The translations under genes and the position numbers were made by a program. This document shows positions 1-7,838 of a stretch of DNA of 64,000 nucleotides, in pieces. The stretch is from assembly GCF_000330705.1 (NCBI RefSeq), contig NZ_ANAM01000003.1:62001-126000 (forward strand), in the 5' to 3' direction. Each line of letters starts with the position of its first letter. Position 1 is the first letter of the stretch. The notes beneath the pieces were generated by a model. The model had not been told where the DNA came from. It did not search any database and worked only from the letters and a program-made list of their open reading frames with translations. This stretch comes from Salinicoccus carnicancri Crm. Lineage in GTDB: Bacteria; Bacillota; Bacilli; Staphylococcales; Salinicoccaceae.

Positions 1-1
1 T

Positions 2-1276
2 AAGGAATCTTATAATAAACAAATGTATATGAATCTTGATTATATAGATCAAAAAAACTTCAATGAGGATAATATTAATTTAACCAATTACACCTTCATT
101 TCTTTTTTTTCAGATAACATTGACTATGGTGAACATTATATAGAAAATTTATTATCAACTTTTGCATATACTAATGCCGATGTAGTATATATGAACAAAG
201 ATAAATTTAATTATACGGATAAAAGTGAATTTATAAAGAGCACATCCATGGTAAAGTCAACTTCATATTCGGGAAATTATAAATTGGATGACTTAAAATA
301 TTTCAATATACCGAGGACAGAAATTAAAAAAATTGAAAAGAAAGAATTTGATGATGAAAAAACGAAAGTTTTAACTGCGATAATACCTATTAATGATGAC
401 TATGAATACTTAGAAGATAAAATAATAAGCAGCTTAAATAAATATAAGATTAACGAATCGCTAGATGTGATATTAATTGATACAAAAAAACCAGATCCTA
501 AAGAACAAGCAGTAATAAGAAGATTATTACAAAGCTATTCATTTATTAAATATTTTGAGGCAAAGAATGAGGATGATAATCTCTCAAAAGTTAAAAATAG
601 GGCAATAGAACGTATAAAAACTAAGTTTGTTGTATTTCTAAATGCACAAAACCAAGTTTCTTCGTATAATTTTAAATCAATGTTAGAGAAGTTAAAAGTT
701 AATAATGAAGTAGATATTATCCTCGGTAAAATAAGTGAATTATCCAATTCTAATTTTATTGATTCAAATTTTGATAATATCTTGAAAAAATACTATGAAC
801 TAAATGAAAGTATAGATTCAGTTATTATCAATAAATCATTTTTAGAAAGAAAAAACATACTATTTGATGAATCTTTAGACGATGACAAAGAGATTTTTAC
901 ATTAAATGTTCTTTATCAAGCTAAAAATATAATAGAAATGAATAAAGCTGTATATAATAATTTTATTCATGATTATTACCCTGAGAAGTTTTCTGCAGAT
1001 TATAAGTTAAATAATGAATGTATAATAGAAAGCAAAAAGAAAAAAATCATTGAAGATATAGAGCTCGCGGAATACTATGGTAATCAAATATTTCCGATTC
1101 AGTATTTAAATAATTATTTAGATTACTTTAATGATAAAAATATCGATAAAGTTAAGGGATTTATTAATTTACGTTATTTATTCGAACTATATAAACCATA
1201 TTATAAAAATGTTAATAATGATTTTAATCAAATTATAAAACTAATGTTTGGATATGACATAAATAAAACGGAATAA
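2..1276 (+). CDS. GT2-like glycosyltransferase, 5' end outside window
   Basis: The frame is open from the first bases and the first ATG (position 23) has no usable ribosome binding site, so the gene starts upstream. The visible first ~50 residues resemble the end of a GT2 catalytic domain (a phrase like 'FISFFSDNIDYGEHY', where active members have DDDDYY). A second GT2-like fold follows (IIPINDDYEYLEDKI onward), but its expected DxD position reads FLNAQNQ, so this half may not bind metal. It is AT-rich like the next four genes and probably heads or continues their operon. Inferred role: assembling or decorating a surface glycan, possibly as a tandem GT2 protein with one or both sites degenerate. 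Acceptor and donor are unknown. Confidence 0.6.
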   Translation, partial: KESYNKQMYMNLDYIDQKNFNEDNINLTNYTFISFFSDNIDYGEHYIENLLSTFAYTNADVVYMNKDKFNYTDKSEFIKSTSMVKSTSYSGNYKLDDLKYFNIPRTEIKKIEKKEFDDEKTKVLTAIIPINDDYEYLEDKIISSLNKYKINESLDVILIDTKKPDPKEQAVIRRLLQSYSFIKYFEAKNEDDNLSKVKNRAIERIKTKFVVFLNAQNQVSSYNFKSMLEKLKVNNEVDIILGKISELSNSNFIDSNFDNILKKYYELNESIDSVIINKSFLERKNILFDESLDDDKEIFTLNVLYQAKNIIEMNKAVYNNFIHDYYPEKFSADYKLNNECIIESKKKKIIEDIELAEYYGNQIFPIQYLNNYLDYFNDKNIDKVKGFINLRYLFELYKPYYKNVNNDFNQIIKLMFGYDINKTE

Positions 1277-1310
1277 GAACCTTGAAAATCTAAATAAAGG
1301 AAGTGTGAAA

Positions 1311-2018
1311 ATGAAAGTAGATTTATATGGTAGTAGATCATTTCTTATAAATATACTGAAAGTAAAAGCGAAACTGGGTTTAGAGTTGAATGATGCATTT
1401 ACTGGTACAACAATTGATAGCCAAATGAAAAAGGAGCTTCCTATAGATGAAAATCGTTTTGAAAATTTTATAAGTAATCACGAAGTGTTAGAAATTAAAA
1501 CAGATTTCTTAAAGAGATTTAGAAAATGTCATTCTTTTACGAAAAGTAATATTCTATTAGTGGACCTTATGCATGAAGGTAAATTACTTATAAGATATAA
1601 AGATGGTACTGTGGCGAAACGTCCAGTACTAAATCGATATGGATATAAATGGGAAAATGGGAAAGAACTAACCTATGACGATAAGATTAGTAGAGTGGAA
1701 GAGTATGTGGATAACTTCATCAATTATTTATCAAGTTATGACTTAGTCATTATGAATAAAGCAAGAATCCCTAAATATAAACTTGATGAAAATGGTAAGT
1801 TAATCTTGAAAGATGGGATAAAAGATATAAATTTTTTGAATTATTATGCTGAAACTTTTGAAGATATACTACTTAGAAAGAAAAAAGATATTATTATTAT
1901 ACCGGAATATAAACGAGTGGATGAACTTCAAGACGATTACCTTAATGCCAAGGAGTATAGAACCTTTTTAACGGAAAACTTAGGACGGTTACTAGTCGAT
2001 CATACTCAATATATTTAG
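1311..2018 (+). CDS. DUF6270-like protein
   Basis: A soluble protein of about 235 residues with no signal peptide or membrane segment. It begins VDLYGSRSFL, resembling the short hydrophobic strand plus GS turn that opens DUF6270 proteins, which occur in polysaccharide gene clusters and look like distant SGNH/GDSL relatives. The ATG at 1311 is preferred over the GTG at 1305 because AAGGAAG at about 1297-1303 is then correctly spaced. It sits 34 bp after the preceding glycosyltransferase and 30 bp before the next one, on the same strand. Function is unknown; a role in modifying the same glycan is inferred from context. The family call rests on the N-terminal motif and size only. Confidence 0.5.
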   Translation: MKVDLYGSRSFLINILKVKAKLGLELNDAFTGTTIDSQMKKELPIDENRFENFISNHEVLEIKTDFLKRFRKCHSFTKSNILLVDLMHEGKLLIRYKDGTVAKRPVLNRYGYKWENGKELTYDDKISRVEEYVDNFINYLSSYDLVIMNKARIPKYKLDENGKLILKDGIKDINFLNYYAETFEDILLRKKKDIIIIPEYKRVDELQDDYLNAKEYRTFLTENLGRLLVDHTQYI

Positions 2019-2048
2019 GTGTTAGCACGTATGTAAGGAGGAAAATTT

Positions 2049-3608
2049 TTGGGAACAGATATTTTCGATTATAAAAATATAGATCGTAAAAATGTCGGAA
2101 TAATTACCAATTTCTTTAGCAAACAGTTTTTAGAGAGAGAGTTTATGACATTTCAAATACCTTATGATAATTTCAGAGAATATTTAAAAATAAATAATAT
2201 TTCAATAGTATTTATAGATAATGAAATTTATGAAACTGATCATGTATGGTTTAATAAAGAGCTTAATGGTTTGATGGCTTATTTAAAGCTTAATAATATT
2301 GATATTAGGATAATAAAAAACTCCAATAGAAATATACCTAATAGTTTAATGCAATATCCAATTGTTGAGATTGATATAGATCATAGAGCAAGGTCAGAGA
2401 AGAATATGTCTTTGCCTATAATTATAAATGAGAAAAGGTTCAACCCTATCAAGTCTATAAAAAAATTAGACGTATTGTACTTAAGAAAAGGAAAAATAAT
2501 AAGACCACAATTGATCCAAAAATTTCATGATTCACTTAATCCTGCCAGAGAAGAAGTCGTGTATCATAAAATCACTCGTAAATTCCTTTTGGGATTGTTA
2601 GAAAAAATAAAAGAGTCAAAATTTTTGTATATTTATGATGCCCAACAGATGGATCCGGTGTTTCTTAGATACATTGAACTTATTTCGGTACTTCAAAACA
2701 CAGTTGTTTTTTATACTGGAGAAAAGTTAGTTTCTGAATATGCTTTCACTAATAATATTTCTTACAACATTAATTATATGGCAATAATGAAAGAAGATAC
2801 TCATTTTATAGACAAACTTCTTCTGCCTTTACAAAGAAAAGTATTTTTGAATCATACCTTCGTAAACCGTGATTCAATAGAAAAATTTCAATATGAGAGT
2901 GAAAACACCTTTATAAATAAGGAAATAAGTGTAATAACATCAACAAACCGCAAGAAAAATCTAAGTGATTATATCAAACAAATGAATGAACAAAGATTGG
3001 TTAAATTGCAAGTAATATTAGTAACACATGGTTTTACATTAACTGATCTTGAGATGGAGGAACTGAGTAACCAGGGCTTGAATTTTGAACTTGAAGTAAT
3101 AGAAGCACCTGAACATTTGCCATTGGGATACTGTTTGAATACGGCAATCAGTAAAGTGAGATATCCTTATGTTGCTAAAATGGATGATGATGATTATTAT
3201 TTTGAAAATTATTTAATTGATTCGTGGATAGCTGCTAAGTATACTGAAGCAGATCTCGTAGGAAAACTTTCGACATATACTTATCTTGAAGGAAGTAAGC
3301 TTATAATTAGTAAACATAAGAATACTAGAAGAAAATATAATGATTTCGTCATGGGTGCTACTTTTTTTAGTAAAACTTCACTTATGAAGAAGTATATGTT
3401 TTCTTATTTATCAACAGGTGAAGATAGTGACTTTTTAAAAAGAATCAATGAAGACAAAGTTGTAATTTATGCAGACCACCCATATAATTTCTGCATTTAT
3501 AGATCAAATGATATTTCTGCTCATACTTGGAAAATTTCTGATTTAGAATTCATGAAAAATTCTAAAATAGAATCATATGATATTCCAGAAAAATTCTTAT
3601 CATTTTAA
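2049..3608 (+). CDS. Family 2 glycosyltransferase with N-terminal extension
   Basis: A 519-residue protein. Residues ~1-290 form an N-terminal region of unknown function, and ~295-519 form a GT2 (GT-A fold) domain: the strand ISVITSTNRKKNL, then KMDDDDYYFENYL with the metal- and nucleotide-binding DxD, then YLSTGEDSDFLKRI as the acceptor-side ED motif. This architecture (variable N-half plus C-terminal GT2) is common in firmicute capsule and teichoic acid modification loci. The start is TTG with a strong AAGGAGG seven bases upstream. It lies between the DUF6270-like and asparagine-synthase-like genes, and unlike its upstream neighbour it keeps an intact DxD. Sugar donor and acceptor cannot be read from sequence. 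Confidence 0.8.
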   Translation: MGTDIFDYKNIDRKNVGIITNFFSKQFLEREFMTFQIPYDNFREYLKINNISIVFIDNEIYETDHVWFNKELNGLMAYLKLNNIDIRIIKNSNRNIPNSLMQYPIVEIDIDHRARSEKNMSLPIIINEKRFNPIKSIKKLDVLYLRKGKIIRPQLIQKFHDSLNPAREEVVYHKITRKFLLGLLEKIKESKFLYIYDAQQMDPVFLRYIELISVLQNTVVFYTGEKLVSEYAFTNNISYNINYMAIMKEDTHFIDKLLLPLQRKVFLNHTFVNRDSIEKFQYESENTFINKEISVITSTNRKKNLSDYIKQMNEQRLVKLQVILVTHGFTLTDLEMEELSNQGLNFELEVIEAPEHLPLGYCLNTAISKVRYPYVAKMDDDDYYFENYLIDSWIAAKYTEADLVGKLSTYTYLEGSKLIISKHKNTRRKYNDFVMGATFFSKTSLMKKYMFSYLSTGEDSDFLKRINEDKVVIYADHPYNFCIYRSNDISAHTWKISDLEFMKNSKIESYDIPEKFLSF

Positions 3609-3661
3609 GGTATTAATAGTATTGTACAGTATCTATGAGAATTATAAACAGGAGGCTACCT

Positions 3662-5134
3662 ATGATTAATAACGCGAAATATTATCCATATGGATACATT
3701 TTTTCTGATGAAGAATTAAGCAATATTCCTGATTATTATGAAAAAGTATTAATAAATCGGTATTATTATTATCATGATAAGAATATTGATATCAGTATTT
3801 TTGAAGATGATAATAAATTTATTATCATACATGGAGAATTTGTACATGTAGGAATAAATGACCAAATGTCCAAAAAAGAGGTAACTGAAACACTTTTTAA
3901 TTTATATCAAGAAGATTATCTACAGTTTTTAAACCTCCTTGATTTTATTGCTGGAAGATTTGTAATAATAATTGGAGATGATAATAAAGTATTAGTATAT
4001 CCAGACGCCACTAATACGAGATCTACTTATTATTCGGAAAATAAGAATATTCTAGCTTCCCATGTTTTTCTTATTAGAGATCAATTGGTGTATAATAGAG
4101 TTGCTTTTTCTAAAGCTTTGCCAGATTTAACAAATGGTTTGATAAGTACTCCATTTAATCAAATAAAGAGTGTAGTACCTAACTATTCATTGGAGTTATT
4201 CAGTAAGAAGTATAAACGTTTTTTTCCAAGGGAAAATAATAAATATACAAAACTGTCGGAAGAAGAAAAGTTTTCTTTATTCGAAAGGTTCTGGAAAAAA
4301 CAATTGGATTTTTACTTGAAAAAGTATAAGAACTTTATATTTTCTATCACTGGAGGAGGAGACAGTAGGTTCTCTCTTGCTCTTATAAAGGAACATATTA
4401 ATGAAATACAATTCTTTACTTATGCAACTAAAGAGGGGATAGATAACAGTTCTTATGCAGGAAAATTATTAACACTTGATTACAAAATTGTAAAACAAAT
4501 GTTGAATGATATTAACTTGAACCATAAATTTATATACTTTGTGGATGACAAAAAACAATTATCAAATGAAGAACTTAATTTATTAAATAAAAATACCATA
4601 GGTAGACATTCATCATTTCTTATACCTCATATTAAAGAAAACTATAATCAAGAAAATTTGAAGCATATTCGAGGTAATTTGTTAGAAATAGGAAAAACAC
4701 GATATTTTAATAAACAATATAAAGAAAGTAATATTAATGAAGTTAAAAAAATATTTGACAGTCAATATAGAAAGGCTAAAGATGATAAGTACAATGCTTT
4801 AGCAGATGAAATGTTTGCTGACTATATTGACCGTTTAAATTATGGTGTGAATATATATGACTACCATATATTAGACTTATATCATTGGGAAGTTAGAATG
4901 GGAAGATGGCATCCAGAAATTTTAAATACCCACGATATAATTTTTGATACTATATCACCATTTAATCATAGAGCCATGATTGAGGTAAGCTTATCCTTTT
5001 CATATGAAAAAAGACGAGATGAATATTTATTTAAGGAGTTGATAAACCGAAATTATTCAATTTTGAATTTTTATGGTGATAATACTTTGAAAAATCTATA
5101 TGAACAGAAACGTGATGAAAAGTATGAAAAATAA
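3662..5134 (+). CDS. Asparagine-synthase-like ATP pyrophosphatase
   Basis: A 490-residue protein with the C-terminal AsnB synthetase fold. The PP-loop SITGGGDSR near residues 229-237 binds ATP and pyrophosphate. The N-terminal ~190 residues look like the class II glutamine amidotransferase domain (a stretch resembling 'FIAGRFVIIIGDD..VLVYPDATNTRSTYY'), but the protein starts MINNAK, so the catalytic Cys2 needed to release ammonia from glutamine is missing. It may activate a carboxylate and use another amine, as in asparagine-synthase-like enzymes of natural-product and polysaccharide clusters. AGGAGG at 3651-3656 places the start at ATG 3662, not at the earlier in-frame ATG 3635. With the ATP-grasp neighbour it suggests amide formation on a glycan. 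Confidence 0.72.
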   Translation: MINNAKYYPYGYIFSDEELSNIPDYYEKVLINRYYYYHDKNIDISIFEDDNKFIIIHGEFVHVGINDQMSKKEVTETLFNLYQEDYLQFLNLLDFIAGRFVIIIGDDNKVLVYPDATNTRSTYYSENKNILASHVFLIRDQLVYNRVAFSKALPDLTNGLISTPFNQIKSVVPNYSLELFSKKYKRFFPRENNKYTKLSEEEKFSLFERFWKKQLDFYLKKYKNFIFSITGGGDSRFSLALIKEHINEIQFFTYATKEGIDNSSYAGKLLTLDYKIVKQMLNDINLNHKFIYFVDDKKQLSNEELNLLNKNTIGRHSSFLIPHIKENYNQENLKHIRGNLLEIGKTRYFNKQYKESNINEVKKIFDSQYRKAKDDKYNALADEMFADYIDRLNYGVNIYDYHILDLYHWEVRMGRWHPEILNTHDIIFDTISPFNHRAMIEVSLSFSYEKRRDEYLFKELINRNYSILNFYGDNTLKNLYEQKRDEKYEK

Positions 5135-5178
5135 AGATATGAATTTTGTAATTTTTAAAAAATAAGGAGTTATACATA

Positions 5179-6363
5179 TTGGAGAGTGTGGATTTAGAGT
5201 ATATTTTCAATAATAGCCCGTTTAGTAGCATGAATATATATCCCCAAAACACTGTATTACATTTACCGGATATTCATTTAAAATTTTTGAAAAATAATAA
5301 TATAAAATATAATTTCAACAAAGCTGAAGCTAGATATTTAAGATCGATAGATATACTACGGGTAGATGGAAGTATCATTAAGAGAATAGTTCCACCAAGA
5401 TATCCATCAAACGCGTTAGTGAGTAATAGATTAGTTAGAGATAAGTTAAAAACAGAAGAATACTTAAAAAAATTTAATATAAGGACTCCGATGTCTAAGA
5501 TTTATGACAAAGATGACTTTGAATTAGCAAAAATAGATGCGTTTAAAGAGTCACGGAACCCAGTTGTTATAAAACCACTTCATGGAACTTTGGGTAATGG
5601 TGTGATGGTTAATGTCTTTGAAGATAGGTTTATTGATAATTGGCACGAAATGTGTAATTATTTGCATGGTAGTAGAGAGGTAATGGTGCAGGAGTTTTTG
5701 AGAGGTTTTGAGGCGAGGGCTACTGTTATAGAAGGGGAACTTATTTCTATTACTGCGAGAATCCCTCCATATATTATTGGAAATGGTCAAGATAGTATAG
5801 AAGAATTGATAGATCAAAAAAATAAAGAGAGAATGAAATGTGGTGTTCTAACAAATTACCCTATTAAAAAGCATTACAATATGAATGAATTCTTACTATC
5901 AAATAATATTTCATTGGAACATAGGCCAGCTAAAGAAGAGTATGTTTTACTTGGTTCGGTTTCTAACTTTAGAAATGGTGGAGAACTTATGAATATTACT
6001 GAAATTGTACCGGAAGAAGTAAAAGAACTAGCCTTAAATACTATAGCTTCCTTTCCTGGTTTCTTTTCTGGTGGAATTGACATAATGATGGAATCTTTTT
6101 TGGATACTGAACCAGTGGTGTTAGAAGTAAATGGTTTTCCAGTATTATCTTTAGCTGCTTTTCCAACCTATGGAAAACAAACGAATCCATCAAAGATTTA
6201 TATGGAGTCAATCATCACAATGGATCAATATATTAATAAACCAAGATACAAATATCACATAGAAGATCAAGAACGTTATATTGGAAATTATTTGAGTTTC
6301 ATACAAAGAAGAAATAACTTGCTTGATACAAGCCATCAACAAATTTTTCAAAATCTACTATGA
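5179..6363 (+). CDS. ATP-grasp ligase, CphA/GshAB-like
   Basis: A 394-residue ATP-grasp enzyme. VVIKPLHGTLGNGV is the ATP-binding lysine and glycine loop, VMVQEFLRG follows, ARIPPYIIGNGQDSI closely resembles the cyanophycin synthetase / GshAB signature, and EVNGFPVLSLAAF carries the C-terminal metal-binding Asn. Such enzymes form an acyl phosphate and join it to an amine, usually an amino acid. The start is TTG with AAGGAG about nine bases upstream. It is the last gene of the AT-rich operon, 44 bp after the asparagine-synthase-like gene. Inferred role: forming an amide or peptide bond on a glycan substituent or a small peptide; the substrate is unknown. No Mur-ligase domain is present, so this is not full-length cyanophycin synthetase. 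Confidence 0.75.
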   Translation: MESVDLEYIFNNSPFSSMNIYPQNTVLHLPDIHLKFLKNNNIKYNFNKAEARYLRSIDILRVDGSIIKRIVPPRYPSNALVSNRLVRDKLKTEEYLKKFNIRTPMSKIYDKDDFELAKIDAFKESRNPVVIKPLHGTLGNGVMVNVFEDRFIDNWHEMCNYLHGSREVMVQEFLRGFEARATVIEGELISITARIPPYIIGNGQDSIEELIDQKNKERMKCGVLTNYPIKKHYNMNEFLLSNNISLEHRPAKEEYVLLGSVSNFRNGGELMNITEIVPEEVKELALNTIASFPGFFSGGIDIMMESFLDTEPVVLEVNGFPVLSLAAFPTYGKQTNPSKIYMESIITMDQYINKPRYKYHIEDQERYIGNYLSFIQRRNNLLDTSHQQIFQNLL

Positions 6364-6752
6364 ATGAGAATGCCTACAGCTGCTCAAAATTATCATCCTT
6401 GTCATCTTTTTGGACTTCTGTCAAGATTACGGACACATTAAATCGGGACAACCCCTCTAATGTGTCCGTATTCTAAATTATTAGACGGGCATCAAGTGCA
6501 GCGAAATGGAGATGCATGATTATCATTCCTTTTTACTGATTATACCCCGTTCTCCCCAAATTAGCGTAAGAACCGCTTTATTATTGCTATTTACATCAAG
6601 AAATCCTGCTTAATATGAACATGGTACTTTAAATCACGGCGTTTATATTATTGATAGGAAAAGGGATTGCTGGCACTAACCATAAACTTAATATTATTTC
6701 TCATTGGTGTTTCTACTTGCGAAACACAATATATGACTATTTGGAGAATAAT
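6364..6752. other. Intergenic stretch with inverted repeat and Fur-box-like palindrome
   Basis: No gene is seen in these 389 bases. There is a perfect 13-bp inverted repeat (6428-6440 and 6458-6470, 17-base loop) without a following T run, so its use as a terminator is uncertain. ATGATTATCAT at 6516-6526 is a perfect 11-bp palindrome matching the core of a Fur box, and on the minus strand a TATAAT lies just upstream of it. No gene follows on that strand, so this may be the remnant of a lost iron-regulated unit. Confidence 0.5.
6428..6470. repeat. 13-bp perfect inverted repeat
   Basis: The arms TACGGACACATTA and TAATGTGTCCGTA are separated by 17 bases. The hairpin lies 65 bases after the stop of the ATP-grasp gene, so it could end that operon, but no U-tract follows. 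It could equally be a scar of a mobile element end. Confidence 0.6.
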
Positions 6753-7136
6753 ATGAACAAATTCTTTTAAGTTTTTTATAGTAGCTGTTTTACCTGCTTT
6801 TGTTTTTATAGCATGTAATTTGAGAGATACTCAAGATTCTGATAATCTTATCGATTTAAGTAATGCTACAGAAGGTAGTTGGGTTGGATATGAGGGACAG
6901 ATGTAAAAGATGAGGAAATGCTCACATCTGAATTAACTCCTCATGATGCAAGTATGAATTATGAAATCAATCGATCCAGTTATGTATCTTATTTCAATGG
7001 TGATGAGTTTATAGAAACCAAATTATACACTGATGACATACCTGCTCCTATTAAAACTGTCGAGAACGCTGATGGTATTAAAGTAAGCTTTAATCAGTAT
7101 AATAAGGATGCTATAGAGATTAATGCAATAAACTGA
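6753..7136 (+). pseudogene. Frameshifted lipoprotein gene with NLID module
   Basis: A broken paralogue of the lipoprotein at 11567-11944. Reading from ATG 6753, one extra T in the T run at 6765-6768 shifts the frame. After correction the text gives a hydrophobic signal segment ending IAC (lipobox), then DNLIDLSNATEGSWVGYEG. A one-base loss near 6897-6899 then returns to the frame that reads DEEMLTSELTPHDASMNYEINR and on to ADGIKVSFNQYN, almost identical to the paralogue. Two independent single-base events make an assembly error less likely but not impossible. It is AT-richer than the intact copy, suggesting an older or transferred copy. Confidence 0.75.
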
Positions 7137-7304
7137 TGAATCCTCTGTAATTCTATTATTAATTACGAAGTAGGTTTATTATCTGTTCATTTAATCCGAT
7201 ATTTCTGTCTATTTCAAAATCTATGTACATTTTCTAAAGAGAATTTGGTATTATATATTTATGCTTGTAATTTTATACATATAATAAAGGAAGGGATATA
7301 CAAT

Positions 7305-7766
7305 ATGAAATTTAAAGCTTTTTTACTTTTGGGAACAAGTTTGATGATATTATCTGCATGTAGTGGTGAAAGTTCTGAAGAAAATGCTGATGCAGAAACA
7401 GAGGAAACTACGGACTCTGCCGAGACGAGTGAGGGAAGCTCTGAAACAGGCGAAACAAAAGAGTCTGCTGAAGTTGAAGATGGTGGTTTGATTGACAAGG
7501 AAAGTACTGAACCGGGATGGATCAATTTTGGCGGAGAGCATGGTGGAAATCCAGAATACTTGACTACAAATACAATTGAATATGACCCATCCAAGCAGTA
7601 TGAGTTGTCACAAGGGGCATATGTTGCTTACTATAGCGGTGAAGAATTTATAGAAACCTCACAGATGGAACATGGCGGAGAAATTCAAACAGTGGAAAAT
7701 GCTGATAATATAAGGATAAGCTACCATAAGTCTTTCAATAATAAGATTAATTTATCTGAGCAATAA
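7305..7766 (+). CDS. Small lipoprotein with C-terminal NLID module
   Basis: A 153-residue predicted lipoprotein. The signal peptide ends with the lipobox LSAC (lipidated Cys19), followed by an acidic low-complexity linker to about residue 60. The C-terminal ~95 residues form a module beginning GLIDKESTEPGWI and ending in an IRISYH strand. The same module ends the acyltransferase encoded just downstream and makes up the lipoprotein at 11567. The ATG at 7305 has AAAGGAAGGG nine bases upstream; the earlier in-frame start at 7245 lacks one and would bury the signal peptide. Function is unknown. The domain resembles 'NLFDxxTVT..GYY' modules found in phage tail and surface proteins (from memory), which suggests glycan binding. 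Confidence 0.75.
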   Translation: MKFKAFLLLGTSLMILSACSGESSEENADAETEETTDSAETSEGSSETGETKESAEVEDGGLIDKESTEPGWINFGGEHGGNPEYLTTNTIEYDPSKQYELSQGAYVAYYSGEEFIETSQMEHGGEIQTVENADNIRISYHKSFNNKINLSEQ

Positions 7767-7776
7767 AATCATATAG

Positions 7777-7816
7777 CCCAGACACAATTAAAGATAATTG
7801 TGTCTGGGTGTTACTT
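7777..7816 (+). terminator. Rho-independent terminator
   Basis: A 13-bp perfect stem (CCCAGACACAATT paired with AATTGTGTCTGGG, 7777-7789 and 7796-7808) with a 6-base loop, followed by a T-rich stretch. It ends the lipoprotein transcript ahead of the acyltransferase gene. Confidence 0.75.
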
Positions 7817-7838
7817 TTGACTCAAGGGAGTTTTATGA

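Noticed and set aside
6428-6470. Terminal inverted repeat of an insertion sequence
   Set aside because: No transposase text or second end was found nearby; left as an unexplained inverted repeat.
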